38,967 bases of DNA from CAZBRS01 sp964494475. GTDB taxonomy: Bacteria; Myxococcota_A; UBA9042; CAZBRS01. The notes beneath the pieces are model-generated. The model was not told the origin of the DNA and did not search any database. It saw only the letters and a list, made by a program, of their open reading frames with translations. Below, one piece after another: positions 31,372 to 38,793 of the stretch. The translations under genes were made by a program, and so were the position numbers. The DNA lies in assembly GCA_964494475.1 (NCBI GenBank), contig CAZBRS010000053.1, positions 1-38,967 of the forward strand, in the 5' to 3' direction. How positions within the stretch are numbered: the first letter of the stretch is position 1; each line of letters begins with the position of its first letter.

Positions 31372-34300
31372 GGCGCTACGATCCAGATCGCCCCCGGATC
31401 GGCGGGCCAGGGCGGCGGCTCGAAGACCGGAGCGGTGTCTTGCAGCACGAGCTCGCCGTGCACGTCGTCGAGGGCATAGACCCTGGCGCCGGCGCCCAGG
31501 CCCAGTTGGACCTCCTCGAACGCGGTCACGTAGAAGTACCCGGTGAGCACGCCGTCGTCGGCCCGGCGGTACTCGAGGATCACCGTCTTGCGCCCGTCGG
31601 GGCCCACGCCGCACTCGATGCAGTAGCGCGCGAAGGGGTCGTGCTGGACGGGCGCGTCGATCCACACCTGGCCGTTCGTGTCCTTCACCAGCAGGGAGCC
31701 CGGCGGGGTGGGGGTCTGGTGCACGATGGCCGTGGTCGGCGGGACCACGAGCACCAGGCGATCGACGCCGGGGTCGTTCCAGAGCGCGTCGCCATCGGCC
31801 CCGCCCCCGAAGAGGTTGGGTCCGAGCCAGGTGGTGGTCTGCACCTCCTCGTCGACGTACCAGACCACCGTGTCGTGGCCGTAGCCGCCCATCACGCGGA
31901 AGTCGTGGGCGTTGCCGCGCAGCACGAGCAGATCGTCGCCGTCGGCGGGGTCGCTGGTGTCGGTGCGGCCGTTCGCGCCGTTCCCCAGGTCGAAGGCCGA
32001 GCGGGACACGTCGCGCGCGAAGACCCAGTCGCTGCCCGGGCCCGTGTGGAACGTGCTGGTCAGCACGTCGAAGGCGCCGGTCGGGTCGGGGTCGCCGCCC
32101 GCGAGGACCAGGTCGTTGTCGGACTCGTCCGAGAGCGGCGGATCGTCGCCCTGCAGCCCGGCGGGCGGTGCCCCGGGGGCACGAATCGCCAGGTCGCTGC
32201 CTGTGCGGTGATCGAGCGCGTGGCTGCCCGTGAAGACGAGCACATCGGGGCCGCCGGCCAGGCTGCCCTCGCCGAAGCTGCTGATGCTGCCCGCGGGTCC
32301 GAGATCGAGCACGTCGACGCCGCACGAGCCCTCGAAGTAGAGCGCGGGACCCGAAAAGTCGACGGCGGCCGGGTCGTTCCCCACGAAGCGCCAGCCGAAG
32401 GGCCGCCCGGCGGGGTCGACCAGCGCGTCGAAGTGGCCGAGGTTGTTGTCGAAGTTGTCCCAGTTGGCGTAGTCGTGGGCCGCGTCGTCCCAGTCCCAGT
32501 CGCCCGGGGGCAGCACCTGGGTGGGCCAGCCATCGGGCTGCAGGTGCCCGTCGAAGTAGATATCGTCGAAGAGGCACGCGGCAGGCAGCGCCCAAGCGGG
32601 AGGGGCCCAGCGGCCGTCCCACGACCAGGCGTTGGGGGTGGGCCACTGGCCGGGCGGCGCCTTGACCAGGGGCGCGCGGGCGGGCAGGGGCTCGGGCCCC
32701 GGGAAGGGGTCGGGATCGTCCGGCGGCGTCAGGGGAGCCCAGGCACCCCGCGGGTCGTCGGGCCAGGCCGGCGGCTCGAACGCCGCAGCGCCGGGCTTCT
32801 CGCTCACCGTGCCGGTCACGTCGTCGATCGCGTACACGCGCGCGCCCGCACCCACGCCTACTTGCAACTCCTCGAAAGCGGTCACGTAGAAGTAACCGGT
32901 GAAGACCTTGCCGTCGGCCCGGCGGTACTCGAGGATGACCGTGCGCCGGCCGCCCGGCCCCACCCCGCACGTGACGCAGTAGCGGGCGAAGGGGTCGTCC
33001 TGCACCGGCAGATCGAGCTCGTAGGAGCTGCCGCCCGTCATGACCAGCAGCGCGCCGGCGGGAGTGGCCGGAGCCGTCACGATGGGGGTGGCGACGGGCA
33101 CGCCCAGCACCAGGCGGTCAACGCCGGGATCACCCCAGAGCGCGTCGCCGTCGCCGCCGCCGCCGAAGAAGTTGGGACCGAGCCACAGCTCGCTCTGTAC
33201 GACCTCGTCGACGTACCAGACCACCGTGTCGTCGCCGCGCCCGCCCATCACCCGGAAGTCGTGGGCGTTGCCGCGGATCACCACCAGGTCGTCGCCGTCG
33301 GCGGGGTCGAGGGTGTCGGTGCGGCCGTTGGCGCCGTTGCCGAGGTCGAGGGCCGAGCGCGACAGATCGCGCACGAACACCCAGTCGGAGCCCGGGCCGG
33401 TGTGGAACGTGGTGGTCAGCACGTCGAACGAGGCGTCGGCGTTGGGTCCGCCGCCGGCCACGACCAGGTCGTTGTCGCGCGCTCCGCCTGCAAGGCTGCT
33501 CCCGGTGCGGTAGTCGAGCGAGTACGACCGGCCCACGACGAGCACGTCGGGGCCATCGGCCAGGCCCCCCGCGCCGAAGCTGTGCAGGCTGCCGGTCGCG
33601 GCCAGATCGAGGAGGTCGGGGCCGCACGAGCCCTGGAAGTAGGCCCCCGGACCGTCGTACTCGACGGCCTCGGGGTGCCGGGGCACGAAGCGCCACCCGA
33701 AGTGCCGGTCGCCGCCGTCGAGCAGGCGGTCGAAGCGGCCCAGGTAGCCCTCGAAGTTGCGCCAGTTGGCGTAGTCGTCGGCCGCGTCGTTCCAGTCCCA
33801 GGCCCCGGGCGGCAGGATCTGCGTGGGCGATCCGTCGGCCTGGGCGTGGCCGTCGAAGTACTCGTCGTCGAGCAGGCACGCGATCGGGAAGTCGCCGTCG
33901 GCCGGGGTCCAGCTGCCGTCCCACGACCAGGCGTTGGGGGTGGGCCAGCCCGCCAGGACCGGCGGCTCCTCGACATCGGGCACGTCGGGCACGTCGGGGA
34001 GGTCGGGCACGTCGGGCACGTCCGGTACGTCGGGCACGTCCGGTACGTCGGGCACGTCGGGGTCGTCGGGGACCTCGGGCACGTCGGGGTCGTCGGGGAC
34101 CTCGGGCACGTCGGGGACCTCGGGCGGGATCGCGACGTCGGCCGCGTCGGCCACGTCGGCCGCGTCGGGGTCGTTGTTCTCGGGGAGGCTCGGATCGGGC
34201 AGGGTCGGGAGGTCGGGCTCGTCGGCGCAGGTGGGCACGTCGGAGGGCTCCCCGACCGGATCGTTCGCCACGTCGTGGGCGTCGGAGGCCGGCTCGGCGA

Positions 34301-34622
34301 CCTCGGGGTCGGGCTCCCCGTCCGGCGTGGCCTCGACGACTTCGACGATCTCGGGGGCTGGCAGCTCGCCGACCTCGCCGACCTCGCCGACCTCGCCGGG
34401 CCGTTCGAGCGGAGGGTCCAGGACCTCGATCGGGGCGCCTTCGCCGTCGCCGTCCTTCAACCTGGGCTCGTCGCGTGCGTCGACCACGGCCAGGTCGGCC
34501 TGCGCTTCGGCCCGGGAGTCGGCGCCCGCGTCGCGCTCGCCGGCGGCGCGCGAGCGGCCCGAGCACGCCAGCGCGATCGAGGCGGAGAGCAGCAGCCACA
34601 GCCAGGGGCCGGAGACGCGCAT
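31368..34622 (-). CDS. large lipoprotein with duplicated 434-residue domain
   Basis: Not assignable to a named family. The 1084 residues begin with a signal peptide and lipobox ALAC (Cys20), then about 205 residues of acidic tether with GEVGEVGEVGE and VPDVPDVPD runs. Two copies of one domain follow, starting at WPTPNAWSWDG near residues 226 and 660. Shared blocks include YANWxNF, FHTGPGSDWVF, DLGNGANGRTDT, RGNAHDFRVMGG, WYVDE, ILEYRRAD and GYFYVTAFEE. The D-x-D and GG-x-G-x-D loops (NDLVVAGG, GRGDDTVVWY) resemble calcium-binding RTX-type beta-rolls without true nonapeptide arrays. A surface binding or structural role is likely. It lies between the patatin gene and the GH39-like gene with its own promoter. 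Confidence 0.78.
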   Translation of the reverse strand: MRVSGPWLWLLLSASIALACSGRSRAAGERDAGADSRAEAQADLAVVDARDEPRLKDGDGEGAPIEVLDPPLERPGEVGEVGEVGELPAPEIVEVVEATPDGEPDPEVAEPASDAHDVANDPVGEPSDVPTCADEPDLPTLPDPSLPENNDPDAADVADAADVAIPPEVPDVPEVPDDPDVPEVPDDPDVPDVPDVPDVPDVPDVPDLPDVPDVPDVEEPPVLAGWPTPNAWSWDGSWTPADGDFPIACLLDDEYFDGHAQADGSPTQILPPGAWDWNDAADDYANWRNFEGYLGRFDRLLDGGDRHFGWRFVPRHPEAVEYDGPGAYFQGSCGPDLLDLAATGSLHSFGAGGLADGPDVLVVGRSYSLDYRTGSSLAGGARDNDLVVAGGGPNADASFDVLTTTFHTGPGSDWVFVRDLSRSALDLGNGANGRTDTLDPADGDDLVVIRGNAHDFRVMGGRGDDTVVWYVDEVVQSELWLGPNFFGGGGDGDALWGDPGVDRLVLGVPVATPIVTAPATPAGALLVMTGGSSYELDLPVQDDPFARYCVTCGVGPGGRRTVILEYRRADGKVFTGYFYVTAFEELQVGVGAGARVYAIDDVTGTVSEKPGAAAFEPPAWPDDPRGAWAPLTPPDDPDPFPGPEPLPARAPLVKAPPGQWPTPNAWSWDGRWAPPAWALPAACLFDDIYFDGHLQPDGWPTQVLPPGDWDWDDAAHDYANWDNFDNNLGHFDALVDPAGRPFGWRFVGNDPAAVDFSGPALYFEGSCGVDVLDLGPAGSISSFGEGSLAGGPDVLVFTGSHALDHRTGSDLAIRAPGAPPAGLQGDDPPLSDESDNDLVLAGGDPDPTGAFDVLTSTFHTGPGSDWVFARDVSRSAFDLGNGANGRTDTSDPADGDDLLVLRGNAHDFRVMGGYGHDTVVWYVDEEVQTTTWLGPNLFGGGADGDALWNDPGVDRLVLVVPPTTAIVHQTPTPPGSLLVKDTNGQVWIDAPVQHDPFARYCIECGVGPDGRKTVILEYRRADDGVLTGYFYVTAFEEVQLGLGAGARVYALDDVHGELVLQDTAPVFEPPPWPADPGAIWIVAP
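33972..34127 (-). repeat. VPD-encoding low-complexity tether repeats
   Basis: Short tandem units encoding VPD, VPE and DDPD (residues 166-217 of the 1084-residue lipoprotein) form a minisatellite-like tract. It is coding sequence in frame, not a CRISPR array. Confidence 0.85.
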
Positions 34623-34652
34623 CGTGGACCTGTCTTGCGCAGCTACGAATGA

Positions 34653-34681
34653 ATCGTAGGCCGACGCGCCCTCCGGCTCAA
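34653..34681 (-). promoter_or_regulatory. promoter of the duplicated-domain lipoprotein gene
   Basis: Minus strand TTGAGC, 17 bases, TACGAT, about 30 bases upstream of the start codon. Confidence 0.55.
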
Positions 34682-34706
34682 CGACGAAAGCTCCACCCTG
34701 GCCTCA

Positions 34707-35585
34707 TCAACGCACGGGAACCCCGGCGTCGCGTACGAAGGCCCGTACGAGATCGCGCCAACGCGTGCCGTCGGCGAGGCCGAGCTCGAAGGTGGCGCGC
34801 AGGAGGTGCGGGCTCGTGTAGTCGAACTTGCTCACGGGGGTGGGCCGCGTGGGGGCCAGGTACAGCCGGTCGGCGGTGTGCAGGATGGGCTCCTGGCCCG
34901 CGTGCCGGTCGCGGGTGAGCAGCACCAGCACGCGCCCCGCCTGCGCGGCCGGCGAGAGCGCGCGCAGGGGCACGTTGTCGACCAGGCCGCCGTCGACCAG
35001 CAGCCGCCCGGCCTTCTCGACCGAGCGCGTGATGGGCGGAGAGGCCGACGAGGCCAGGATGGCCTCGATGAGCTCGTCGGGAGTGGCCAGGTCCTGGGCC
35101 GTGACCGCCTGCCATCCCAGGCCGCGGGGCGGCACGTCGACCCCGTGCAGGTCGCCGCGGCGCTTCTGCTGCCGGTACGCCCACAGCGCCCGCGCGGCCG
35201 TGACGTAGCGGGGCTGCCCCGCCTCGATGTAGGCCTGCAAGATGCGCAGGGGCGGCGCCGCGGCCAGGCGCGCGAAGGCCCCGCCCTGCAGCCCGTGCGC
35301 GAGCGCGGTCCGGTACATGGCCTCGTGGGGGAAGGGCCGCTCCCCCGAGAGCAGCCGCCCCGGATAAACGTTGCGCGGGTTGGCGGCGGTCAGCTTCTCG
35401 AAGTGCGCCACGCCCTCGCGCGCGCTGCCCGTGAGGAAGAGCACCGCCATGGCCGCGCCCGCCGACACCCCGGCCCACTCGGTCGCGGTGGTCGTCGTAT
35501 CGTCGCCGAGCGCCTCGAGCACCCCCAGCGACCAGAACGCACGGCACCCGCCGCCAGCCAGCACGATGGAGAAGGGAGGGGTCAT
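34707..35585 (-). CDS. patatin-like phospholipase
   Basis: Predicted cytoplasmic or secreted-without-signal acyl hydrolase of 292 residues using a Ser-Asp dyad. The oxyanion motif GGGCR is at 11-15, the nucleophile elbow GVSAG at 39-43 (Ser41), and DGG at 198-200 (Asp198), followed by LVDNVPLRAL. The length is normal for bacterial single-domain patatins, which act on phospholipids or other lipid esters. No signal peptide or membrane helix was seen. The gene lies upstream of the large duplicated lipoprotein gene, but an 84-base gap with a promoter separates them. A weak promoter at 35593-35622 predicts an almost leaderless transcript. Confidence 0.88.
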   Translation of the reverse strand: MTPPFSIVLAGGGCRAFWSLGVLEALGDDTTTTATEWAGVSAGAAMAVLFLTGSAREGVAHFEKLTAANPRNVYPGRLLSGERPFPHEAMYRTALAHGLQGGAFARLAAAPPLRILQAYIEAGQPRYVTAARALWAYRQQKRRGDLHGVDVPPRGLGWQAVTAQDLATPDELIEAILASSASPPITRSVEKAGRLLVDGGLVDNVPLRALSPAAQAGRVLVLLTRDRHAGQEPILHTADRLYLAPTRPTPVSKFDYTSPHLLRATFELGLADGTRWRDLVRAFVRDAGVPVR

Positions 35586-35592
35586 GGCGTAT

Positions 35593-35622
35593 CGCTTATC
35601 CCCCTGCGAGGGCGGTCGTCAA
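35593..35622 (-). promoter_or_regulatory. possible promoter of the patatin gene
   Basis: Minus strand TTGACG, 18 bases, TAAGCG. The -35 is good and the -10 poor. Seven bases separate the -10 from ATG35585. Confidence 0.4.
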
Positions 35623-35634
35623 GAGCGTCGCTAT

Positions 35635-37164
35635 TTAATCGGAGCACGCTACGCGCCCGAAACACACCGGCTCGACCACGTAGGGCTCGATGCCGAACTC
35701 GCCGTAGGACGTCCAGACACGATAGACCACGTGCTCGAGCGTGACGTCGGTGCAGCCGTTCCAGTCGGGGTAGCGGTAGGTCGATACGTACCAGCTGCCC
35801 TCGGAGCTGTCCGTCGTCAACTCCTCCGCGACGGTCACGGTCGTTCCGGGTAGCCGCCCCTTCGTGCACCCCAGGTGCTCGATGTCGAGCCAGGTGGCGA
35901 CCTTGGTCGGGTTACCCACGTAGCCGTCGAAGACGTGGTGCACCCGGGGCTCGAGCAACTCGACATACGCCAGGGCCGCTTCCGGCGTATAGGGCGGAAA
36001 GGCGTGGTTCCGGAGCGCCTCGGTAGAGTCGAGCACCTCGGGCACCACGCCGCCGGCCACGATGAGCCGGTCGCACAACACGCCGCCCAATCCGGCCTGG
36101 TGGTAGGTGAGGCCCCGGTCGCAGGCACACGGCGTATCTCCGTCCTGTCCTTCGGCGTCGCAGAATACGCACGCGAGCGGCGTCACGTTCAGGCCGAGCC
36201 AGGCGCCGATCTCGCCGAGCGCGTAGACCGACCGGCAGCCGAACTCCTCGGCGATCGCCGGGCACAGGTCCGCCGCGCTCCCGGAGGGCGTGGCCGTCGT
36301 GCACCACGCGGGCGTCCAGTAGGAGCCATCTGAGGGCTCGCCCAAGGGCGCCGGCTCCGTGTCCCATACGACCTCGTCCCAGGGGACCAGGCACTTCTCG
36401 CCGATCGTCTCCGAGACGGTTACGGATCGGCACCCCTCCGGCTGCCCGCTCGGTCGTGCCACGCACGTGCCGTCGACGCACGCCGCGGTCGAGGGAGCGC
36501 ACTCCTGGAGGTTCGTGCAGGAGGAGTGGTACCGACGGCAGAACGAGCCGAAGTCGAACCGTTCGAGGTCGGTGAGGACGGCGTCGGTGGCGTTCGCGGC
36601 GAGGGGCAACGGGCAGAGCTCCAGCGTGGCGTCCTCCGAGCACGTCCACCGCTCGGCGCGCAGGGTGCAGTCCTGGTCGATGTTGCACCCCGCGTTTCGC
36701 GAGTAGGCATCCCGCACAATGGCTTCGAGCTCTGCCAGCGCGTCCCGGCAGGTGGGTGTCCGGGCACTCCAATCCCGACCGCAGACGCCGTCGTCACACT
36801 TGGGCCCGTCTCCTGCGCAAGCGGCGATCACCAGACAGCCATTGGACGGCAGCGAGCAGAGCACGCGCTCCTGCCACTCCAGCGCTTCGAGCGCGTCGAA
36901 GAGGCCTCGTGTCGACACGACGCCGGAGCATGTGGTCATGGTAACTCCCCGGGGGCACGAGAGGTCGAAGGACTGCGTCGTGCACTCGGCGTCGGTCGTG
37001 CAGGACGCTATCGCGGGCAGCCCGCTCGAGACCATCGCGCCCCAGGCGTCCAGGACCTCGTCGCAGGAAAGGCGGAACGGGGCGGGGGCCGGCTCCGACG
37101 AGCCACAGCCTGCAGGCGTAATGACGAGAAGGAGGGCGAGAAGAATCCGCCGCCTTCGCCACAT
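35635..37164 (-). CDS. Cys-rich lipoprotein with duplicated N-terminal domain
   Basis: A 509-residue exported protein of unknown function. The signal peptide ends in PAGC (Cys20). Two related Cys-rich units follow: about 34-130 (CTTDAECTTQSFDLSC, SNGCLVIAACAGDGPKCDDGVC) and about 138-238 (CNIDQDCTLRAERWTC, NLQECAPSTAACVDGTC). Each ends in a C-x(2-3)-DG-x-C motif that looks like a small disulphide knot. The C-terminal 270 residues (from CRSVTVSETIGEKC) contain CVFCDAEGQDGDTPCACD, otherwise unplaced. There is no long Asp/Pro tether. Codon usage and GC look less extreme than in the glycosidase genes, hinting at a different origin. Confidence 0.72.
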   Translation of the reverse strand: MWRRRRILLALLLVITPAGCGSSEPAPAPFRLSCDEVLDAWGAMVSSGLPAIASCTTDAECTTQSFDLSCPRGVTMTTCSGVVSTRGLFDALEALEWQERVLCSLPSNGCLVIAACAGDGPKCDDGVCGRDWSARTPTCRDALAELEAIVRDAYSRNAGCNIDQDCTLRAERWTCSEDATLELCPLPLAANATDAVLTDLERFDFGSFCRRYHSSCTNLQECAPSTAACVDGTCVARPSGQPEGCRSVTVSETIGEKCLVPWDEVVWDTEPAPLGEPSDGSYWTPAWCTTATPSGSAADLCPAIAEEFGCRSVYALGEIGAWLGLNVTPLACVFCDAEGQDGDTPCACDRGLTYHQAGLGGVLCDRLIVAGGVVPEVLDSTEALRNHAFPPYTPEAALAYVELLEPRVHHVFDGYVGNPTKVATWLDIEHLGCTKGRLPGTTVTVAEELTTDSSEGSWYVSTYRYPDWNGCTDVTLEHVVYRVWTSYGEFGIEPYVVEPVCFGRVACSD

Positions 37165-37245
37165 CTGGTGATTCTTTCCGATGGGTCGGATGACCGCAGT
37201 ATCGCCGCTACGCTGGCCGGGCGCAAGAGTCGCTGCTGTGAGCCG

Positions 37246-37265
37246 CCGGCTTTCGCCGGAATGAC
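37246..37265. repeat. dispersed palindromic repeat, copy 2
   Basis: The 20-base core is identical to 6715-6734. The left arm has diverged (GCCGCCGGC in place of ATTCCGGC), so the stem is shorter. It lies upstream of the gene at 37314 and its ATGACA end falls at the -35 of that gene's predicted promoter. Confidence 0.7.
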
Positions 37266-37289
37266 AATCCGCGTCATGTTTACTATTCT
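37261..37289 (+). promoter_or_regulatory. promoter-like site partly built from the repeat
   Basis: ATGACA, 17 bases, TATTCT; the -35 bases belong to the dispersed repeat. The next start codon is 25 bases further on, with AGGAAGGG before it. Confidence 0.5.
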
Positions 37290-37313
37290 ACTTACGCTAC
37301 GCAGGAAGGGTCG

Positions 37314-37715
37314 ATGGCTGGCGAATGCTTTGACCGGGCACTCCGGCTCTCCGTGCTCACGGGTTGGCTCCTGGCGCTTGGCTCTTCTTGCGCCGGAGAC
37401 GCGAACGCGCCGTCCGACACGTTGGACGCTCGGCTGGACGCCGATGTCCGAACCTACGCCGGTCAGTGCGACGACCGCTGGCCCTATTCGGCGCTTGCCG
37501 TCGTGGAGGTTGGAGCCGACGTGGGTGCAGGAAAGACCGTGAGAAGAGCCGACTACGATTCGGTCCACGGGCAGTGTCGTGGCAACGTGGGGTGTGGAGA
37601 TGCGCTCTATCGGGGGTGCGGCAATGGCGACCGCATCTCGTGTGAGTGCTGTTACGGTGAGACCTGCATCCTGGCGGGCTGGCTGCACGAATGCAGCATT
37701 GGGTCCGACGACTAG
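37314..37715 (+). CDS. small Cys-rich exported protein
   Basis: A 133-residue protein of unknown function. The start at 37314 follows AGGAAGGG at ideal distance. A hydrophobic segment (LSVLTGWLLALGSSCAG) could be a lipoprotein signal with Cys26, although Gly at -3 makes the lipobox weak. A short acidic stretch leads to a domain with nine cysteines (CRGNVGCGDALYRGC, CECCYGETC). The size and cysteine content suggest a secreted disulphide-rich binding module. It has no operon partner; the next plus-strand gene is 295 bases away and has its own promoter. It could also be an orphan in a region of rearranged DNA. Confidence 0.62.
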   Translation: MAGECFDRALRLSVLTGWLLALGSSCAGDANAPSDTLDARLDADVRTYAGQCDDRWPYSALAVVEVGADVGAGKTVRRADYDSVHGQCRGNVGCGDALYRGCGNGDRISCECCYGETCILAGWLHECSIGSDD

Positions 37716-37888
37716 TCCCCCACGTCGAGCGACTCCCGAACGACCTGCTCCTTGCGGCTCACCTCGGTGTTGGTGACTTGGGGATCCTGTGGCTCGTATC
37801 TGGAGAAACGGTTACGGGGCAAGCATTTTCTGGAAAAACGTTTACCTGGCGGCGCGCTGAAGAATATGCGCTTACGCGCCGAGGCGCG
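37712..37888 (-). pseudogene. possible remnant of a small gene
   Basis: A minus-strand frame of 58 codons without ATG or GTG ends at 37712 and overlaps the stop of the 37314 gene by three bases. Its end reads like real protein (YEPQDPQVTNTEVSRKEQ). A related frame just upstream (HPVSVADAVMTRLGA) stops at the junction, so a one-base shift may have broken a longer gene. The 37801-37820 and 37831-37850 segments match at 16 of 20 bases and encode the repeated RFSR. Apart from this and the promoter at 37955, the 295-base gap 37716-38010 shows nothing recognisable. Confidence 0.3.
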
Positions 37889-37954
37889 TCATCACCGCGT
37901 CAGCGACCGATACCGGATGCGGTGCGGCTGGTCGGCCCGTGTTCGGCCTCCGCC

Positions 37955-37983
37955 TTGACGCGCCCGGCCCCCTCGCCTACCGT
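37955..37983 (+). promoter_or_regulatory. promoter of the MNT-HEPN pair
   Basis: TTGACG, 17 bases, TACCGT. Predicted transcription start is near 37990, which excludes the GTG at 37939 as start of the antitoxin and supports GTG38011. Confidence 0.6.
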
Positions 37984-38010
37984 AAGGAGGCAACTGCCGC
38001 GAGTCGCGCC

Positions 38011-38343
38011 GTGACCTTGCCCCTCAAGACCAGCACCGAGCCCGTCGATTCGATCGTCGCCACCATCGTGGCAAGGACGAATCCACGGCGCGTGGTGCTT
38101 TTCGGCAGTCGAGCCCGAGGGGTGGCCCTTGACGACAGCGACGTCGACCTGTTCGTCGAGATGGAGACCGACCGACGCCCCCCCGAACGCATCGCCGAAC
38201 TGGCGGCGCTGTTTCCGCTGCACCGGTGGTCCCTGGACCTGGTCGTGTATACGCCCGACGAAGTGAAGCGCCTGGCCGGCGTTCACGGCACGCTGCTGTC
38301 CGTGATCGAGGCCGAGGGCAGGGTGCTGTATGAGCGCGCCTGA
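38011..38343 (+). CDS. mntA: MNT-type nucleotidyltransferase antitoxin
   Basis: A 110-residue minimal nucleotidyltransferase. The diagnostic GSx10DxD motif is present (Gly32-Ser33, Asp44 and Asp46) in FGSRARGVALDDSDVDLFVE, and a third acidic residue follows in WSLDLVVY. In characterised MntA/HepT systems the antitoxin transfers AMP to the HEPN toxin and so silences its RNase activity. GTG38011 is selected because the promoter upstream would exclude an earlier start; a TAAGGAGG lies 20 bases before it, farther than usual. The downstream HEPN gene overlaps by 14 bases. Alternative: a related pair with a non-toxin role. Confidence 0.83.
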   Translation: MTLPLKTSTEPVDSIVATIVARTNPRRVVLFGSRARGVALDDSDVDLFVEMETDRRPPERIAELAALFPLHRWSLDLVVYTPDEVKRLAGVHGTLLSVIEAEGRVLYERA

Positions 38344-38731
38344 GACGGCGTGGCGCGCGTGGCTGGCCAAGGCCGGCAGCGACGCGCTGAACATCCAGAA
38401 CAACCTCGCGGCCGTGCAGGTTCCCTGGGATACCGTGTGCTACCATGCGCAACAAGCGGTCGAAAAGACGTTGAAGGCCTATCTGGTCTTCCATCGGCGC
38501 CCGTTGTTGCGAACGCACGACCTGGTGGCGCTGCTGGCCGCCTGCTGCGAGGTCGAGCCCGCGTTGGCTGAACTCGACGAGACGTGCCGGCGACTGAACG
38601 CCTTCGCTGTCGAAGCGCGGTATCCATCCGACATCTACGAACCGACCGAGCCCGACGCGCGGGAGGCCGTGGCCGCGCTCGACCGCGTGCGGCGGACGGT
38701 CCTCGCGTTCTTGCCCAGGAGCCAAGCGTAA
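38330..38731 (+). CDS. hepT: HEPN-domain toxin partner
   Basis: A 133-residue all-helical protein of the COG2250-type HEPN family. YHAQQAVEKTLKAYLVF forms the central helix, and Arg57 and His63 in RPLLRTH make the R-x4-6-H motif needed for HEPN RNase activity. RYPSDIYEP near the end is typical for the subfamily. It overlaps the MNT gene by 14 bases and is translated from the same mRNA. The standard reading is an RNase toxin inhibited by the nucleotidyltransferase. Whether this member is toxic cannot be told from sequence. Confidence 0.85.
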   Translation: MSAPETAWRAWLAKAGSDALNIQNNLAAVQVPWDTVCYHAQQAVEKTLKAYLVFHRRPLLRTHDLVALLAACCEVEPALAELDETCRRLNAFAVEARYPSDIYEPTEPDAREAVAALDRVRRTVLAFLPRSQA

Positions 38732-38793
38732 CCCGTCGAAAGCTCCCCGCGCGACGTGCTCCAGTCGCGGTAAATCGCGGGCCCTTTTCCAAA

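Noticed and set aside
29809..32970. 1053-codon minus-strand frame covering two genes
   Set aside because: Only its last 498 codons, from ATG31305 with signal peptide and ribosome binding site, are coding; the rest is an Arg-rich shadow of the duplicated-domain lipoprotein.
33972..34127. CRISPR-like repeat tract
   Set aside because: Units are 9-12 bases without spacers and code in frame for VPD-type tether residues.
37752..37958. 68-codon plus-strand frame (LEKRLRGKHF...)
   Set aside because: Starts at a TTG without ribosome binding site, is Arg-rich, and overlaps the more protein-like minus-strand remnant and the promoter of the antitoxin gene.
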